This document shows, piece after piece, positions 11,757 through 24,663 of a stretch of DNA of 64,000 nucleotides (position 1 is its first letter; every line of letters starts with the position of its first letter). The notes below the pieces were generated by a model that saw only the letters and a list, made by a program, of their open reading frames with translations, was not told the DNA's origin and did not search any database. Source of the DNA: Dermanyssus gallinae (taxonomy: Eukaryota > Arthropoda > Arachnida > Mesostigmata > Dermanyssidae). Location: positions 1 through 64,000 of the forward strand of contig QVRM01006476.1 of assembly GCA_003439945.1 (NCBI GenBank), written 5' to 3'. A program made the translations under genes and the position numbers.

Positions 11757-13195
11757 GACATCGTCTCCCTCTACAATAAATGCACTTGCATAAAACGACT
11801 CACGTAACGTGAGAGCGGCCATTGCTGCTGCTTGAACAGACCAGTCCGGCTCCGAGGAACGCTAGAGACGTTGTAGACCGCCGAACACGGTGGTGTCGCA
11901 TGTTGTGCGCATACCTACGTTTAAACGTGCCCACGTCAAGAAAAAATGTTTTGTACAAACAGCCTCTGCCCATATTTGGGCTTAATTACTATATATAAAT
12001 CATTCCGCCATTGTTGTAGCGGTTAGCTACAACCATCGAACGCACCCTTGGCCATCTAACGCACGGCTTTATCGCCGAAGCTTTGCCATGCGAAAAATCG
12101 ACTCGTGGCTTAGGCAGAATGATTTGTCTCCCCCCCCCCGCCTGAGCGGGTTGGTTGAGTGTTGTCTTGCTGTTGCTTCTGCTGCTACATTCCTCTGCCC
12201 AAGAAAACCCAGAGGAGTCTGGCTAAATAGACTGAGACGAAGTGATGGCATATAGTAAGGCGTCTTCTACCAGCCAACACTCTGAACATCCGTGGGTTGG
12301 GATTATGCCTCCTAGGCCCCCTGAAACAGAAAAGGAATCCTGCAAACAAATCGTGGCAAACCGACCCTGCAATTATCGAGAGAGCTTTGCAAAGCTTCGA
12401 GGCCGCCAAAACTTCCCGGTCACGGATACGGGACAATCGAACCACAATGGGACAATGTCAGAAGGAAAAGACGAAGCAACAAAGTAAACAACGTTAATCG
12501 GTGTGTCGGTCGATTGATCGCGACGTAACGCAGAATCACCTTAGTTAGCGTCGAACGGCAATTGACAACAAATGTTCGGCAAGCCTAACTGGCGTAGCGT
12601 AGGGGGCGCGTAAATGCGCCCAAGCCACACCAATGGCTGTTACACCCTCGGAATTGGTGGTGCCGAGTCGCTTGATTCCGGTGTCAGCCATATGAACATC
12701 CTCACGCAGGAAGCACCGCACGGCGCCACCACCACCACATTTGTTCTTTGTCGACGCTTCACGATGCAGCACGTTTCAATCAATCGGCAGCCAGGAATCA
12801 TCCCTCCGACCCTCTCAAACGGACAGTCCAAAGTCCGCGAGTCCGCGAACAACACACGTCTAATTGGGCGCTTGGTCAGCGCCATATTGTTTTGAATTTT
12901 TGATTCAGTGGTGAGTAAGATGATTTGGGTGGGTGAATTTTTTATATAGTGGTGGGCCCATCTCTTTGTCGTTCGTGTGTACGGCACGTCACTCCCCGCC
13001 TCCTCCCCCGCGCAGCATAATTTGGCCGCCGTGTCAAAGTCTCAATGTCTGTCGGCGGCGGCATACGACATAGAACGTAGAATCGTCATACAGATATTTT
13101 TCCCACAATGTGTATAATGCTTGCACGAGTGCACGAGCCTCACGTGCACGGCTACAGCAAACATCTTAGCATACACATGTGTATAGTGTATAGAA
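11120..13195. other. Unique intergenic sequence with minor repeats
   Basis: AAC/ATT scatter at 11260-11350, ACC units at 11580-11603, and (TA)n at 11733-11756. Overlapping open frames at 12.24-12.99 kb on both strands (up to 115 aa) show no motif I recognise. Confidence 0.45.
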
Positions 13196-13289
13196 CAACA
13201 ACAACAACAATGTTAACAACACTAGCCAGAACAGTGTGATAAGGTGCTGCATTCACAGCAACAACGATAGCCGCTGCAGCAGGAGCAGC

Positions 13290-13323
<34 letters not shown>

Positions 13324-13350
13324 ATAAGGACAACAACAACAGCACTAGAC
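13196..13350. repeat. AAC array
   Basis: Two AAC-rich blocks (13196-13225 and 13287-13342) around a unique segment. Confidence 0.9.
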
Positions 13351-13439
13351 AGCGCGCTACTAGATTTAGTCATACCAGGTCCGTCAAAAAGTACTATAGA
13401 CGCTTAGGCTGCTATAGTACAAGGCAAGAAGAAGCGTAG

Positions 13440-14262
13440 TTCTAGCGATATGCGGCAGAACGTTTATCAGGACTGGCAGTAAAACGACGTTAGATTAGAG
13501 CGTCATCTGTGTGAGCGCATTCGTCAAGCTTGTCAAGCGCTATCCGATCATATTGTCAACATGAAGTAGGAATGAAAACACGAAATGGCGCTGCAGACAG
13601 CTGCAACTCAGTAAAAACAAAAAACACTGATCAATGCATCCGGTTCTACATATATTGATTAGCCCTCCGACGTAATTGATCACCAGAACGCTGTAAGCTT
13701 TTTAGCCGAGCGATAGCCATTTCGACGGCTCACTTCAGTCAAGACTACGTAGCTTCGTGTCCGGACGCGATTACTTTTCCCATGGATTTCCCACTGATCG
13801 TTTACTATCGGCTAAGATTAGATAGATACTGTAAGTAGAAGTATAAGCGCATAGGTAGCTAGAAAGAGACCCTGTCGACACCGACTAAGTGCACATACAT
13901 ACAGAGAGAATACATACACACACACATGATATCGAGTTAGGAATCGACCACGAAACACATTTCCAGTCCTAGGTAACGTACGAGAACATGGTTCGGGAAA
14001 GAAACGGGAACAATTAAACTTCAGCTCCGCTTAGATTAGAGCTCAATTTGCCACACGACTAATTATTAGTGGTTATCGCGCCTAAGTGATCCGAACGCCT
14101 CAGCTAGCGCCATAACTACTCTACGTAACCACATCGTTGCAGAGCGCCACACTCAATGAAACTCACAAAACTGTAATTCATTCGCATAGGTTGCTGTTTA
14201 TGACAGCCGACACGCAAATTACGTTTTTTTCGCGTAAAACAAATAAATTAACTGCAAATTCA

Positions 14263-14298
<36 letters not shown>

Positions 14299-14300
14299 AT
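13440..14300. other. Unique sequence, no open frame of note
   Basis: No long open frame on either strand. (TA)n at 14268-14295 ends the stretch. Confidence 0.5.
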
Positions 14301-14311
14301 TTGAGTTTTCG

Positions 14312-14760
14312 AATTGAGTGTCAAGCCTTGGCACTTTACTTGACCACGAAAGCTTTCGTCTGTGCATCGGTTTGAGGGTGGACAGCTGTAGAACCCACGG
14401 GCTCTCCTGCAGTAGAAGCGGAGGACGCTACAGCCGTCACAATGCGGTCAATGAGAGTACAGCCTGGGCCTTCAGGCCAACTCTAATGCCGTGCATCCGA
14501 GAGCCAATCGGACCTTAGAAGCGACACAAAGAGACCGGGCGGTCTCACACTTACCCCACTTTAAAAGGGGAGAGGCGCTTGTTTGGGGTGCGACACGCTC
14601 GCCCCTTCGGCACGCAAGGCTGAACGTCTAAAGACCAACAAATATGCTCAGCTCGCCAGCGAGTTCATTTTTGTGCCGCTAGTAATCGAGACACTCGGGG
14701 GACCCGCCCCCTGGGACAGCAATAATGGGCACAATGAGGGGCTTGCCTCGAGAATAATCT
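14312..14760 (+). pseudogene. Decayed 3' end of an RLE-type LINE
   Basis: The frame from 14318 contains SFRLCIGLRVDS followed by THGLSCSRSGGRYSRHNAVNE. This parallels SFRMMSALRIGAC and LHPLSCPKNAGRSSRHAELN in the larger remnant at 41038-41544. The frame from 14583 contains DTLAPSARKAERLKTNKY and FIFVPLVIETLG, parallel to VRKRVKYAGLETRYILVPIAMETLG there. These are the zinc-knuckle and restriction-like endonuclease C-terminal regions of non-LTR retrotransposon polyproteins. Stops and a deletion separate the pieces, including loss of the first CxxC pair and of the PD motif block, so the copy is dead. Confidence 0.6.
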
Positions 14761-14799
14761 CGACTGGTAGCGCTCCCACCAAGATCTTGTGAGTTAGTT

Positions 14800-15778
14800 A
14801 TTCACATTTCCCTGTATTTCTAAAATGGAATAATAAATCGAACTGTTATTTTAATAACAAAAACATTGAGTTCTTCTAAGTAAGTTCGCGTTAAAAATCT
14901 TTGTTTAGGAGCATTTGGATGCAATCCCCGCTAATTTAAGTAATTTGCAGAATTGCTTCTTCGAGTAATCACACTGAAATGAGTGACTGAAAGTCGCCGG
15001 GGAAATGTTCCTGAACAGTCGACAAACGGCAAACGAGAGAAAGGCGACGAGAATCGTTTTATCGCAAATAGCCTTCAACTCAACTCAGTTGCGCGACGGG
15101 TGCAGTAATATGGAAACAAACATCAATTCAGGTATACCCTTTGAACATTTTAGCCAAATGTTATTATTTCTAACCGACATTTCGCCAAAGACCTCACCAC
15201 CACAGCAGCGCTGCTGCTTCGTTGGATCAAAATTGAGATCCTCTGCTCTCTAAAGAATCGCCCGGTCGTTTATTTCGCGTGGTGTTATTTAGCTTTGATA
15301 CGGTGGTGCAGATACAATCATCTTTTCGTCATAGGGCCTAGCGCCGGGCGCTAGCGTTTCGAAAGTGAACGGTGTTGTGAAGTTGTACATGTGCCCAATT
15401 TCCGTACTTTGTAACATTTGCCCTTCTCAGCCTACTCTGGTACCGCCTTTAAATGCGCTGCGTCAGACATGTCGGGGTGTGAGTAAGGCCAACACAGCTA
15501 CATCCCATACGGGGGCCTTTCCTCATTCCCTTAAGGGGAGTATCGTCGTATCCTGAGGCCGTTTTCCGTCTTCCCGGGATAAGCTCATCTGCACCGATGA
15601 GGCTCTATTATCGTTGCGCGCAAAGTCGGAGGCCAACAGCAATCCTCATATTAGTGTCGTCGAGCAGTGTACTCAGAGGGGGTGTTTGGACGACCGTGCC
15701 GCCAGGCCCCAACAACCCTAGCTGCACAGATCTCAGGCGGGCTCTGGCAAGCCACTATGAGTCAAACGGATTAAACCT

Positions 15779-15811
<33 letters not shown>

Positions 15812-16358
15812 AAACTATCATTTATCTAGTTTAATTACCACGACATGGCCATCATCACATGAACAACGAAACTATTAGAATGCGGACAACAGGAATTTAT
15901 AGTCCACGTCGTTCACTGCGGAGGGCACCGTTCTCATTGGCCACATGCCATTCGGGCCGGAAACGACGATGCTATCGAGATACCGTCGCAGGGAAATACG
16001 CTCGTTATGGGTTGCCATTATAGAAGGCCTCGCTTGCGAGACAGTTGCTCGGCAGTTGTGCTAAAATAATCAAGGCACGCCTTTTCTACCTTGCGTGCCG
16101 CATATATGCACATATGCAACCGCATATTCCCCACACGATACAGGAAACGCTATATCTGGACGTCGGCAAGACTCAAAGATATGTAGCGTGGTGACATAAT
16201 TATTATTTTTTTTCGGCAATACCATATAAACTAATGCAGAGACATGATTTAGGAAATGGGGCCAGAGGTTGGTTTTAGCTAAAAAGTTGAAAAGTGCTTC
16301 GGTTACGGGTGCGCCTGGTAAGTCGCTACTTGGCTTACTTTCGCTTAACATCAAAATG

Positions 16359-16393
<35 letters not shown>

Positions 16394-18240
16394 AATGTGT
16401 ATATGTATCGTCAACAGAACAAAGTTTCCACATAGACGGCCAGTACTCTGGATTAAGCATAAAAGTCCAAGTATGTCATCATTTCACTAGGGCCTTCGTA
16501 TGTAAACGGTGACTGTCTTTCCCTAGGCAGACACTTATTAAAACAAGTGCTGCCGTGTACTTCCACATACTGACGGCAAATGCCAAAAAAGTCGAACCAC
16601 AGAGGAGGCGTGTATCCACGCCGGTGTGATGTCCGGCTTACGCGGATACGCCAACATACGTATGGCCGAGCAGTAGAAGATGACTTTGATCAAATCCCCT
16701 TTTTGCTGATGCTTGGCAAAATAACAATATTACGTAGTTGCTTGGTGTTCGTGGTTGGACGACGGCTGGCGCCGTGGCATTCTTGATCGTGAGATCAAGA
16801 TGTAGTCCTAACTACGATAGACAACCAGTGAACAATAGAAAGTAGACACAGAACCCATGGCGAATTAAGACAAAGCTCCAAAATACCTCCAAAAAATACA
16901 CAGCGGAGGAGAAGACTATCTCGCTTTGTGTGAGTACAGTTGATCCGAACGAAGTCCGAACAAAGAATTCCACATAAACGTGCGTATTGCACAATCTGTA
17001 GTAATAGTAAGAATAAACGCAGTACTATTACGTAAAACTCGTCCGTGTCGACTTATCGGTGGCGGTGTCCTTAGATTGTTGTGGATATATTTATTGGCTG
17101 ACGCAGCATACCGAAAACTAGACCATAAGACCCAACCTACTGGGACTACTGGGCGCAGACCGAACGCAAAAAAGAAGAGTTGAGATCAAACATGCTCGAA
17201 TAGACATTCTAATTATGATTCTGACTTCAGTTGTTAATTGCTCTGCGACGCCAACACTGCTAACGCCAGACTGAAACTAAAGAGACCTGAAAATTGTACT
17301 TTTTGCGAGCGTCACGTACTTCTTCGATGTAGCGTCGGACGCGACTGGCCAGCGGCTAGCACTACCATCGCGTTGACGGGCGTATAAATGTACATGCATA
17401 CAATTTATGTATATATATATATATATATATATATACGCTCTGGTGAAGTCGAATAGCCAGTCGTAACAGAGCACGACCCACAAACAAAGCACAAAGAGTC
17501 TTTTCCGAGTCGTCGAATTCAGTCGGTCGCCCGAGTTCTAACAGCCTAGCGAAGCAAAACGTATGTACTCGCCCCCATACAATCTTGCTGCTCTGCACAC
17601 TACTGTTTCTACTGCAGACGCCAGGCTCGTTTCCAGTTGTCCATTGAGCCGGGCCCTCCTTTATCATGTTGAGGTCGCCCCGCTGCAAACCTCAGCCCAT
17701 CTTATACTCTCAGCGCATCGGTGGTGGCGGCGGCGGCTGCGGTGATGGGGCCGGTGCCGACGGCGGCCTAACTGATAAACGACCCGTGCATGATCTAGAG
17801 GCGCACTGTGTTTAGTGCACTAAAATGTGTGAGTCCATGACGTGTCTGGACATCGTGTTCGGACCTATTTATACCTGTACATTAGCACGCACATACATGC
17901 ATACGTACACATGTACAGACGTATGCACGTATATTCATGCACACACACATCGTGCATCCTCATCATCATCATTCATCTTCATCGACATACATGAATGAAT
18001 GAAATGACGTCTTCATTCAGGCTCAATCAGATAGTGTACGTCCACCAGCAGCGACACAGCGATAGCGTCGGTAGTCATTCACTCAGAAAGTGCTCAGAGC
18101 GAGCGAGCGAGTTCGACAATTGACGGTGTTGGTGGACGACCAACAACAATCACTGCTCTCTATGTAACTCTCTCCTGCTGACGACGCAGCAGCAGCAGGA
18201 GCTTCCTGAGCTCGAATCGACTCATGCCCGAAATCTTATG
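14800..18240. other. Unique sequence with four (TA)n or small repeats
   Basis: (TA)n at 15779-15803, 16359-16385 and 17410-17435, and a 17-bp palindrome, ctagcgccgggcgctag, at 15338-15354. No open frame has a recognisable domain. Confidence 0.45.
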
Positions 18241-18249
18241 CCCGAAAGA

Positions 18250-18545
18250 ATCGACCAGGCGACGACGACGACGACAACGACGATAACAACGATAACAACA
18301 ACAACACCATCTACGACAACGACGACAGCAGCAACAACAAGGCCAGTAGCAGTACCAACAACAACAACAACAGCAGTAGCAGCAATAACAATAGCAGCAA
18401 CAACAACAACCACAGTAGCAGCAGCAGCAGGGATAACAATAATAAGAACAAAAGCAGCAATAACGGCAACAATCATAACAACGGCAACAGCAATAACAAC
18501 AGCAATAACAACAGCAACAACAACAACAACAACAACAATGAGGAA
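18250..18545. repeat. ACG/AAC/AGC triplet array
   Basis: About 290 bp of imperfect triplets. Both strands are open and low-complexity. Confidence 0.9.
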
Positions 18546-18989
18546 GGACAATGGCTGGTCTGCCGCCCGCCTCCAAATACAGACCGACAGACCCACAGAC
18601 AGACAGACCTATAGACTGGCTGCCAAAAAGAACCCAACCTATTCTTCGACCTATACCTACTCTTAGCTGGCTAGCCTGGCTCACTCACTCAACACTTACT
18701 CTAGACCTCGTTAGTACTACTACTACTACTACTACTCCTACTACGCTACTACGACTACTATTACCACTATTACTGCTACTGGGCTAATGAACGCGATGAA
18801 TACGACGGACAACTAACTGACTGAGTGACGGACTGCTCGTGCTGATGCTACGAACGTCTGTCTACCCAACCTGGCACCTTAGCCGTTACTACCCGCTTAC
18901 TATTGTGTGCGCTTACAAACGGGGCCATCCATGTACGAAGAAAAAGGGTAGAATACACTCAAGTAGTCAACATCGTAGTTGGTGGCATC

Positions 18990-19235
18990 TTTAACAACAC
19001 AACAACATCAACAACAACAACAATAAAATCATCATCATTATCATCAACAACAACAACAATAAAATCATCATCAACAACAACAACAACAACGACGACGACA
19101 GAGACAACGATATTAACAATGATATCAGAACAACAACAACAACAACGACAACACCGACAACAACAATAACGACGACGATGACAGAGGCAACGATATTAAC
19201 AATGATATCAGAAAAACAACAACAACAACACAATA
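18990..19235. repeat. AAC/ATC/ACG array with internal duplication
   Basis: The blocks caacaataaaatcatcat and gcgaacgatattaaca-like segments (acgatattaacaatgatatc at about 19108 and 19190) occur twice, so the array includes a segmental duplication. Confidence 0.85.
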
Positions 19236-19835
19236 TGTTGTAGTTTTCGTCGTCCGTTTAGACACACACTGTAGAGACGATTCAAAAATCAGACGATTTC
19301 AAACCAAAACGATTCCTTCAATCACTCATTCACTCCCTCGGCGCGGTCCGCTGTGTGCAGCGGCGGCAACGGCATGCATTAACAATGCTCAATGGCTAAA
19401 CATGCGCAATACAAGACATTTATAAGAAGGATGACACAATTCGACTCTCGAAGCAGAAGAAAACGTACACCTGGCTTTTTCACACATAGCGAACAATGAG
19501 GAACACGAAATACCAGCACATGGACACGAATACAACGTATGCATACAACACAATCGACAACGCAACGGCGACACGCTTAGCGCATTGTCTGCTAGTCGAG
19601 GGGCAGCGCGCGACGGGGGGGGGGGGGGGTCAATGAAAGCGCGAATGCAGCAATAATGATCGTGGGGGTTCGATTTCTGATTCGGAATTCACATAAGGCG
19701 ACACAGGTGACGCCGGCGGGCACCTTTCCCGCCGTCCGTCTGAATAGAACTCACCATAGGCTATCTTCCTTCCACTGCAGAAACAAGTTAAAAACACCCA
19801 CTAGTAGTAGACGACGTAGTAAAGCGTTTGTTTGC

Positions 19836-19878
<43 letters not shown>

Positions 19879-19968
19879 CCGGGTCCATAAGAGCGGGGGC
19901 TACCATCAAGCAAGGACACGGACAGCTGATTTTAACCTCACGTGACACCTTTTACCACCATTTTTATT

Positions 19969-20029
19969 AAGGCGAGCACTGCCGAGTGTGCAAACGTATA
20001 GTAAATGCTTAATAAATAATCACAATATT

Positions 20030-20033
<4 letters not shown>
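19969..20033. mobile_element. 65-bp TA-flanked unit, single copy
   Basis: Matches the right arm of the inverted dimer at 44858-44922 over all 65 bases with 5 differences. It begins aaggcgagcactg and ends cacaatattttct. It abuts a (TA)n tract (20034-20063) on the side where the arms of the dimer also abut (TA)n. Confidence 0.75.
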
Positions 20034-20063
<30 letters not shown>

Positions 20064-20079
<16 letters not shown>

Positions 20080-23046
20080 AAAGAAACGCAATGCTTACCA
20101 CAGCAGCCAAAAACGCGCCAAGTGTTTTCATTACCAGCAGTTTGAAGCAACAAAAGTTTGTCAAATTGTGATATATGTAAGTATCACTCGAAAACAACTA
20201 CAACTGCAACAACAACAACTGCAACTGTGAGCTAACGAATCAACGTGCCACAACCTGCAATCGTTTTTGTGCACGCAGAAGAAACTTGACGCAGTCACGT
20301 TTTTTTTGTTTTTTTATTGGTTAACGAACGGGGGCGAACCAACGTGCGTGACGATGGCTCCATTACGACAAGCACATAGAAATACTGGCTGGCACTGTAC
20401 CATGACGTTAGTGGCGCCCGATTCAATTAATAATGTCTAACGCTTCGCGGTGGCGTTTGGGCAGTTGCTTCTCATCCACTCCAAATGGGCAGACAACCTC
20501 AATGAATGACTCAGTCATCATAAACGCGCCCGTGTGTCCACGCATACAGGGGGTGTGTGTGTGTGTGCTCACTAACGTGCATGCAAGAACACAGCTCCTG
20601 TCCGCCTTATTAACAACAATTTGTCTATTTTGTCACTAACCACATTAAGTACTTAGTAGCAGCCTACTGGAGTAAATAATAATAATAATAAATCGCAAAA
20701 AGCGAATAATGCATCTCGGGCTGTCAAAAAGCTACCAACCACTTCACACCTATTGCAATGAAGACACCAGGTCCTATACGTGTCGGCACACCGCGGCGTC
20801 TTTAAGGGATGGATATCGCAAAACGCAAAGGGGAGGATTTTACGGACGACCAACGCGAAGCAGTGATGTTTCTGAGCCAAGTGGTGTCATTGGCTGTTTG
20901 TAAAGACAACGCATCTCTTATCATGGGCGGTCATGGGTAGACACGCATTTTAGTGCTAACAGTGCGTAAAACGTTCGTTCAACACAGTTGTATGACTTAA
21001 ACACTAATATAAACAAGTATAAGTAATAATGATAATAATAATAATCATAATCTGAACTACCAATAATATATTGAATAAACTGAATTTTAATAATAATAAT
21101 AATAATTTTGGGGGGCCTGGCCCGGCACGCAATACCGCTACACAAGGGGATCCACGCGAAGCAGAATATTTGTGGCAATCATTGTCTCTCGCAGTGTGCG
21201 AGGGCAATGTCACCTTGTTGGCGCGTGGAACGGAATGATGAGATGATAATAAAACACGTACTCTGCAGACAAATCTCACCGGTGACATACATATCCTACC
21301 GCAGTAGCTGCCATCTACGACCTTCTAAGAATAAATCCTATTCTGCATTTGTTGTTCTAAGCAAGGCAGTGCTCGTCTTCGTATGCGTAGCAGTACCCCG
21401 AATTACTACTACTACTACTACTACTATAACTGCCACACGCTTGATAACTACACTATAACAGTTATTTTCGTATGACATTTCGTTCGATCGGAGCAAGAAC
21501 GTTAAGAAACTTTAACTTAGCATTAAATGCGACAGGCGTCAAGACAAAACAGCCACAGATTCACATTAGAAATAATTGTCTCACCAAAGCTTCTTAATGA
21601 TGATGGTGCTTCTTATTATTATTATTAGTAGTATTATTTCTATAGTAATAATAATAATTAATAAACATAAAATACAATTATTAAATTAAAATTAAGTATT
21701 AGAATCATATAATAATGCTACGATGTTATTATATGATTCTCATAGTAGTTACGCACAACATAAAGGCGGGCGGCTAGACATAATAATACAACAGAAAAAA
21801 GTACAAAATACAACAGACAAGTATTGCAAAATACATAATCGAAAAGACATTGAAAGCAGCAGCACCAACAACAGCAACAACAACAACAACCACGACAGCA
21901 ACATCATCATCATTAACATGAAGCCAACAGTGCTAGAGAACTATGTGTCATATTTGGTCAGCGTTGATTTCATCCGGCCAATTGGTGTACAAAATGAATC
22001 AGCAAGTATAAGTCTAAGTCAGAAAGCGTCATTTGCAAGCAGTAACGTTATTTTGCAGTAGCCCGGCTGTCCAAAAAACAGCAACAACAACAACAACAGC
22101 TCTGTCCCGAAATTGTAGTGAAATTGAACAATCTACGCCGCAGCGCCAGCTAATGGCGGCAGCCCGTAATTCCATTAAGTCTACTTATAAACGACAAATG
22201 ACGTCGATGGCGGAAAGCTTTTCCAGATTATTATTATTATTATTATTATTATTAATATTCGCCGCATAAACGGAACACTATACGTGGTGCCATTACGTAA
22301 CATCCGTCCATTTGCTGCTACGACACTGCGGAGTGCTTCTCTATGCCCTGCGCATCATACCGTTTTCGGGCGGCGGGAACCGCATAATATACATGTGTAT
22401 ATTAGACCACGATTCAAACCGATTCTTCCCCTCCTCAAAAGCCTCCCTTGTTAACCGACTCGAAAAAAACGAAACGTTCCCGCACAGGATTAATTCGGCT
22501 TTGGAGCTTCCAGCAGTATCGATGCTATCCGCTAAATGGCCATGCCATTGCAGCGCGGTCAAGGCGATAGCGTAGTCAGTGAAGTGGGTAGGACAGGCGT
22601 TTATCATTGTCGGTCTTTCGACATTTTTTTTTCGTATCACAACCCTTCTCTGTAATGTCGTATCACAACCCTTCTCTCTCTCCGCAATGTCGTTGTTCGT
22701 TGCCGTTGTCTTAAGAGTTCATCTCTCTCTCTCGATCTCGGGAACCGAGGTAAAAAACGCCTTTGATTTCTCGTTAGGTACAGGCACTTGTTACTTAGGA
22801 ATTACTTGTTAGATACAGGCACGAAACGTGCTGCTAGGACACGAGGGAGACCGACGACTGTCACAGCGCGTGCAGGCCTTTGTGACGACCTTTCCCGCGG
22901 CGTTCGATTGTACAACCCTATAATCCTAGAGCTAGACTGTAACGGCTATCAGTTTATTAGGCGCGCCGAGCACCATGCTGTGTTTTGTGAAACTCCCTCT
23001 ACGCAGCTCTCGAACGTACGCCGTTACAACGTTAGCTTAGGCTGCG

Positions 23047-23077
<31 letters not shown>

Positions 23078-23083
23078 GGCAGC

Positions 23084-23118
<35 letters not shown>

Positions 23119-23237
23119 GGCACCGCCAATAAACAAAAATCGAGATTGCTTACTAAGCTGCCAAGAAGTCAAGCCACCTACGTTGGATATAACGGGTATA
23201 TTTGGTTTTGATTTAATGAGCTATAAGAGCTGGCTGC

Positions 23238-23276
<39 letters not shown>

Positions 23277-23590
23277 CGTATTTGGAGTTAAGCACCAACA
23301 ACAGCAGCAGCAGTAATTGGCGACCGACGGCTTAACTTACATTGTTGAATAAGCTGCCTAATTCCTAGTAGTGATAGCCACCTAGCCAGTGATGATGTAC
23401 GACCTTACGATGGTGGTAATGAATGAAAAGCGATACAAAATACATTCAAAGGACCATATATTCACTTGGCGCATCACGTAGAGCGCAAAGGGGGGGAGCT
23501 CAAACGCGTGATGGATCCTGTTCAGCCGAAGCAACGTACTAGAAGGCAACACCCTAGATGGCATCGTCGCTAACGAGTTAGTTAAACGGA
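20064..23590. other. Unique sequence with minor repeats
   Basis: Holds an AT-rich hairpin at 21700-21740 (agaatcatataataa arms), a 27-bp tandem duplication around 22628-22680 (gtatcacaacccttctct), an ATT array at 22229-22258, and (TA)n at 23047-23073, 23087-23114 and 23241-23274. No gene recognised. Confidence 0.5.
21700..21740. repeat. AT-rich inverted repeat (hairpin)
   Basis: Arms agaatcatataataa and ttattatatgattct around a short centre. Confidence 0.75.
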
Positions 23591-23605
23591 TCGACACCAC
23601 CCAGA

Positions 23606-23931
23606 TAGTGGCGGCGTGGTCTAGGGGTGGACTAGTGGGCGCTAGTCATGGTTGTCATCTACCGGAGCGTCGCCGGTTCGATCCCTGTTGTTGGTCGAAT
23701 TTTCTTCGAGCGATGCTCATTGACAATAGATGATCAACCATACCGCTGCTGAGAATCAGCGGCCATGCTGCTGCCACAAGAACTGTTGGGGGAAACGCTA
23801 GATATCTTGATAACATGTCCGGCCCTCGGTGCATTCAAGATATATCTCAGGTTAAGTGCCAAGCCCGTAGGGGACGGAGTATAGTCTCTAGAATTAAAAA
23901 CAACCTCCTTAAAACATGTTTTAATTCTAGG
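23606..23931 (+). mobile_element. tRNA-derived SINE, copy B, with target-site duplications
   Basis: A Pol III A-box, tggtctagggg, lies at 23617-23627 and fits TRGYNNARNNG. The B-box ggttcgatccc lies at 23675-23685. The body matches copy A at 2.76-3.15 kb. The last 43 bases (23888-23930) form a hairpin with a perfect 12-bp stem, CTAGAATTAAAA / TTTTAATTCTAG, around a loop with acaacctcctta. The 11-bp sequence caccacccaga flanks the element exactly at 23595-23605 and 23932-23942, as expected of a target-site duplication from LINE-driven insertion. No poly(A) or simple-repeat tail follows the hairpin. Confidence 0.85.
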
Positions 23932-23942
23932 CACCACCCAGA

Positions 23943-24245
23943 CACGTACAGAATCTGCATACATCTGCTTTCACGCACGTGCGTACTACATGTACGTGCA
24001 GCAGAGACGGGGGGTGCAAAACGTGCGTGAAATAGACAGACAGAGGGCCGGACGAACGAAATCATTTCAGTGGTTCGCTCGATGGGTCCTGCCAGAAGGC
24101 CAGTGGCGACACTCATTTACGAAACAGCAGAACAGCCCGAGGAACAACATCTCATCTTTGCCAAGAGTTACACGTTGTATCCCGTCCGTATACATCAGAC
24201 ATATAATTAGATACAAATATTATCTTTACCACGACTTATCGTTGT

Positions 24246-24317
<72 letters not shown>

Positions 24318-24457
24318 GGATTTGTCTGCGCGAACGGGGAAATCTATGTGTTTCAATTACTATAACTCATATTCCAACGACTACCATCACTAATTCCCAC
24401 AATTACAGTGTGAGACTGACGTAATAGCCGCGACTTGGGCAGACTCTAGTCTGTCGT

Positions 24458-24528
<71 letters not shown>

Positions 24529-24660
24529 AGGAGATAAGATATAGATACAATAAAAGGCGTATTCGTTATGGCGATAATAATAATAATAATAATAATAGTA
24601 ATAATAATACTAGTACAAATAATCATTTAAAGAGGCAACACTAATCATTAATCTGTTCAT
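23943..24660. other. Spacer with (TA)n and ATA repeats
   Basis: (TA)n at about 24250-24317 and 24463-24525, and an AAT array at 24573-24610. No gene is seen unless introns of the minus-strand exon at 24664 extend here. Confidence 0.5.
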
Positions 24661-24663
24661 CAC

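Noticed and set aside
12242..12987. Overlapping open frames of 81-115 codons on both strands
   Set aside because: No recognisable motif, start or splice context. Open-frame length is within chance for unique sequence.
19660..19740. Possible third tRNA-like B-box (ggttcgatttc)
   Set aside because: No A-box at the right distance and no match to either SINE body.
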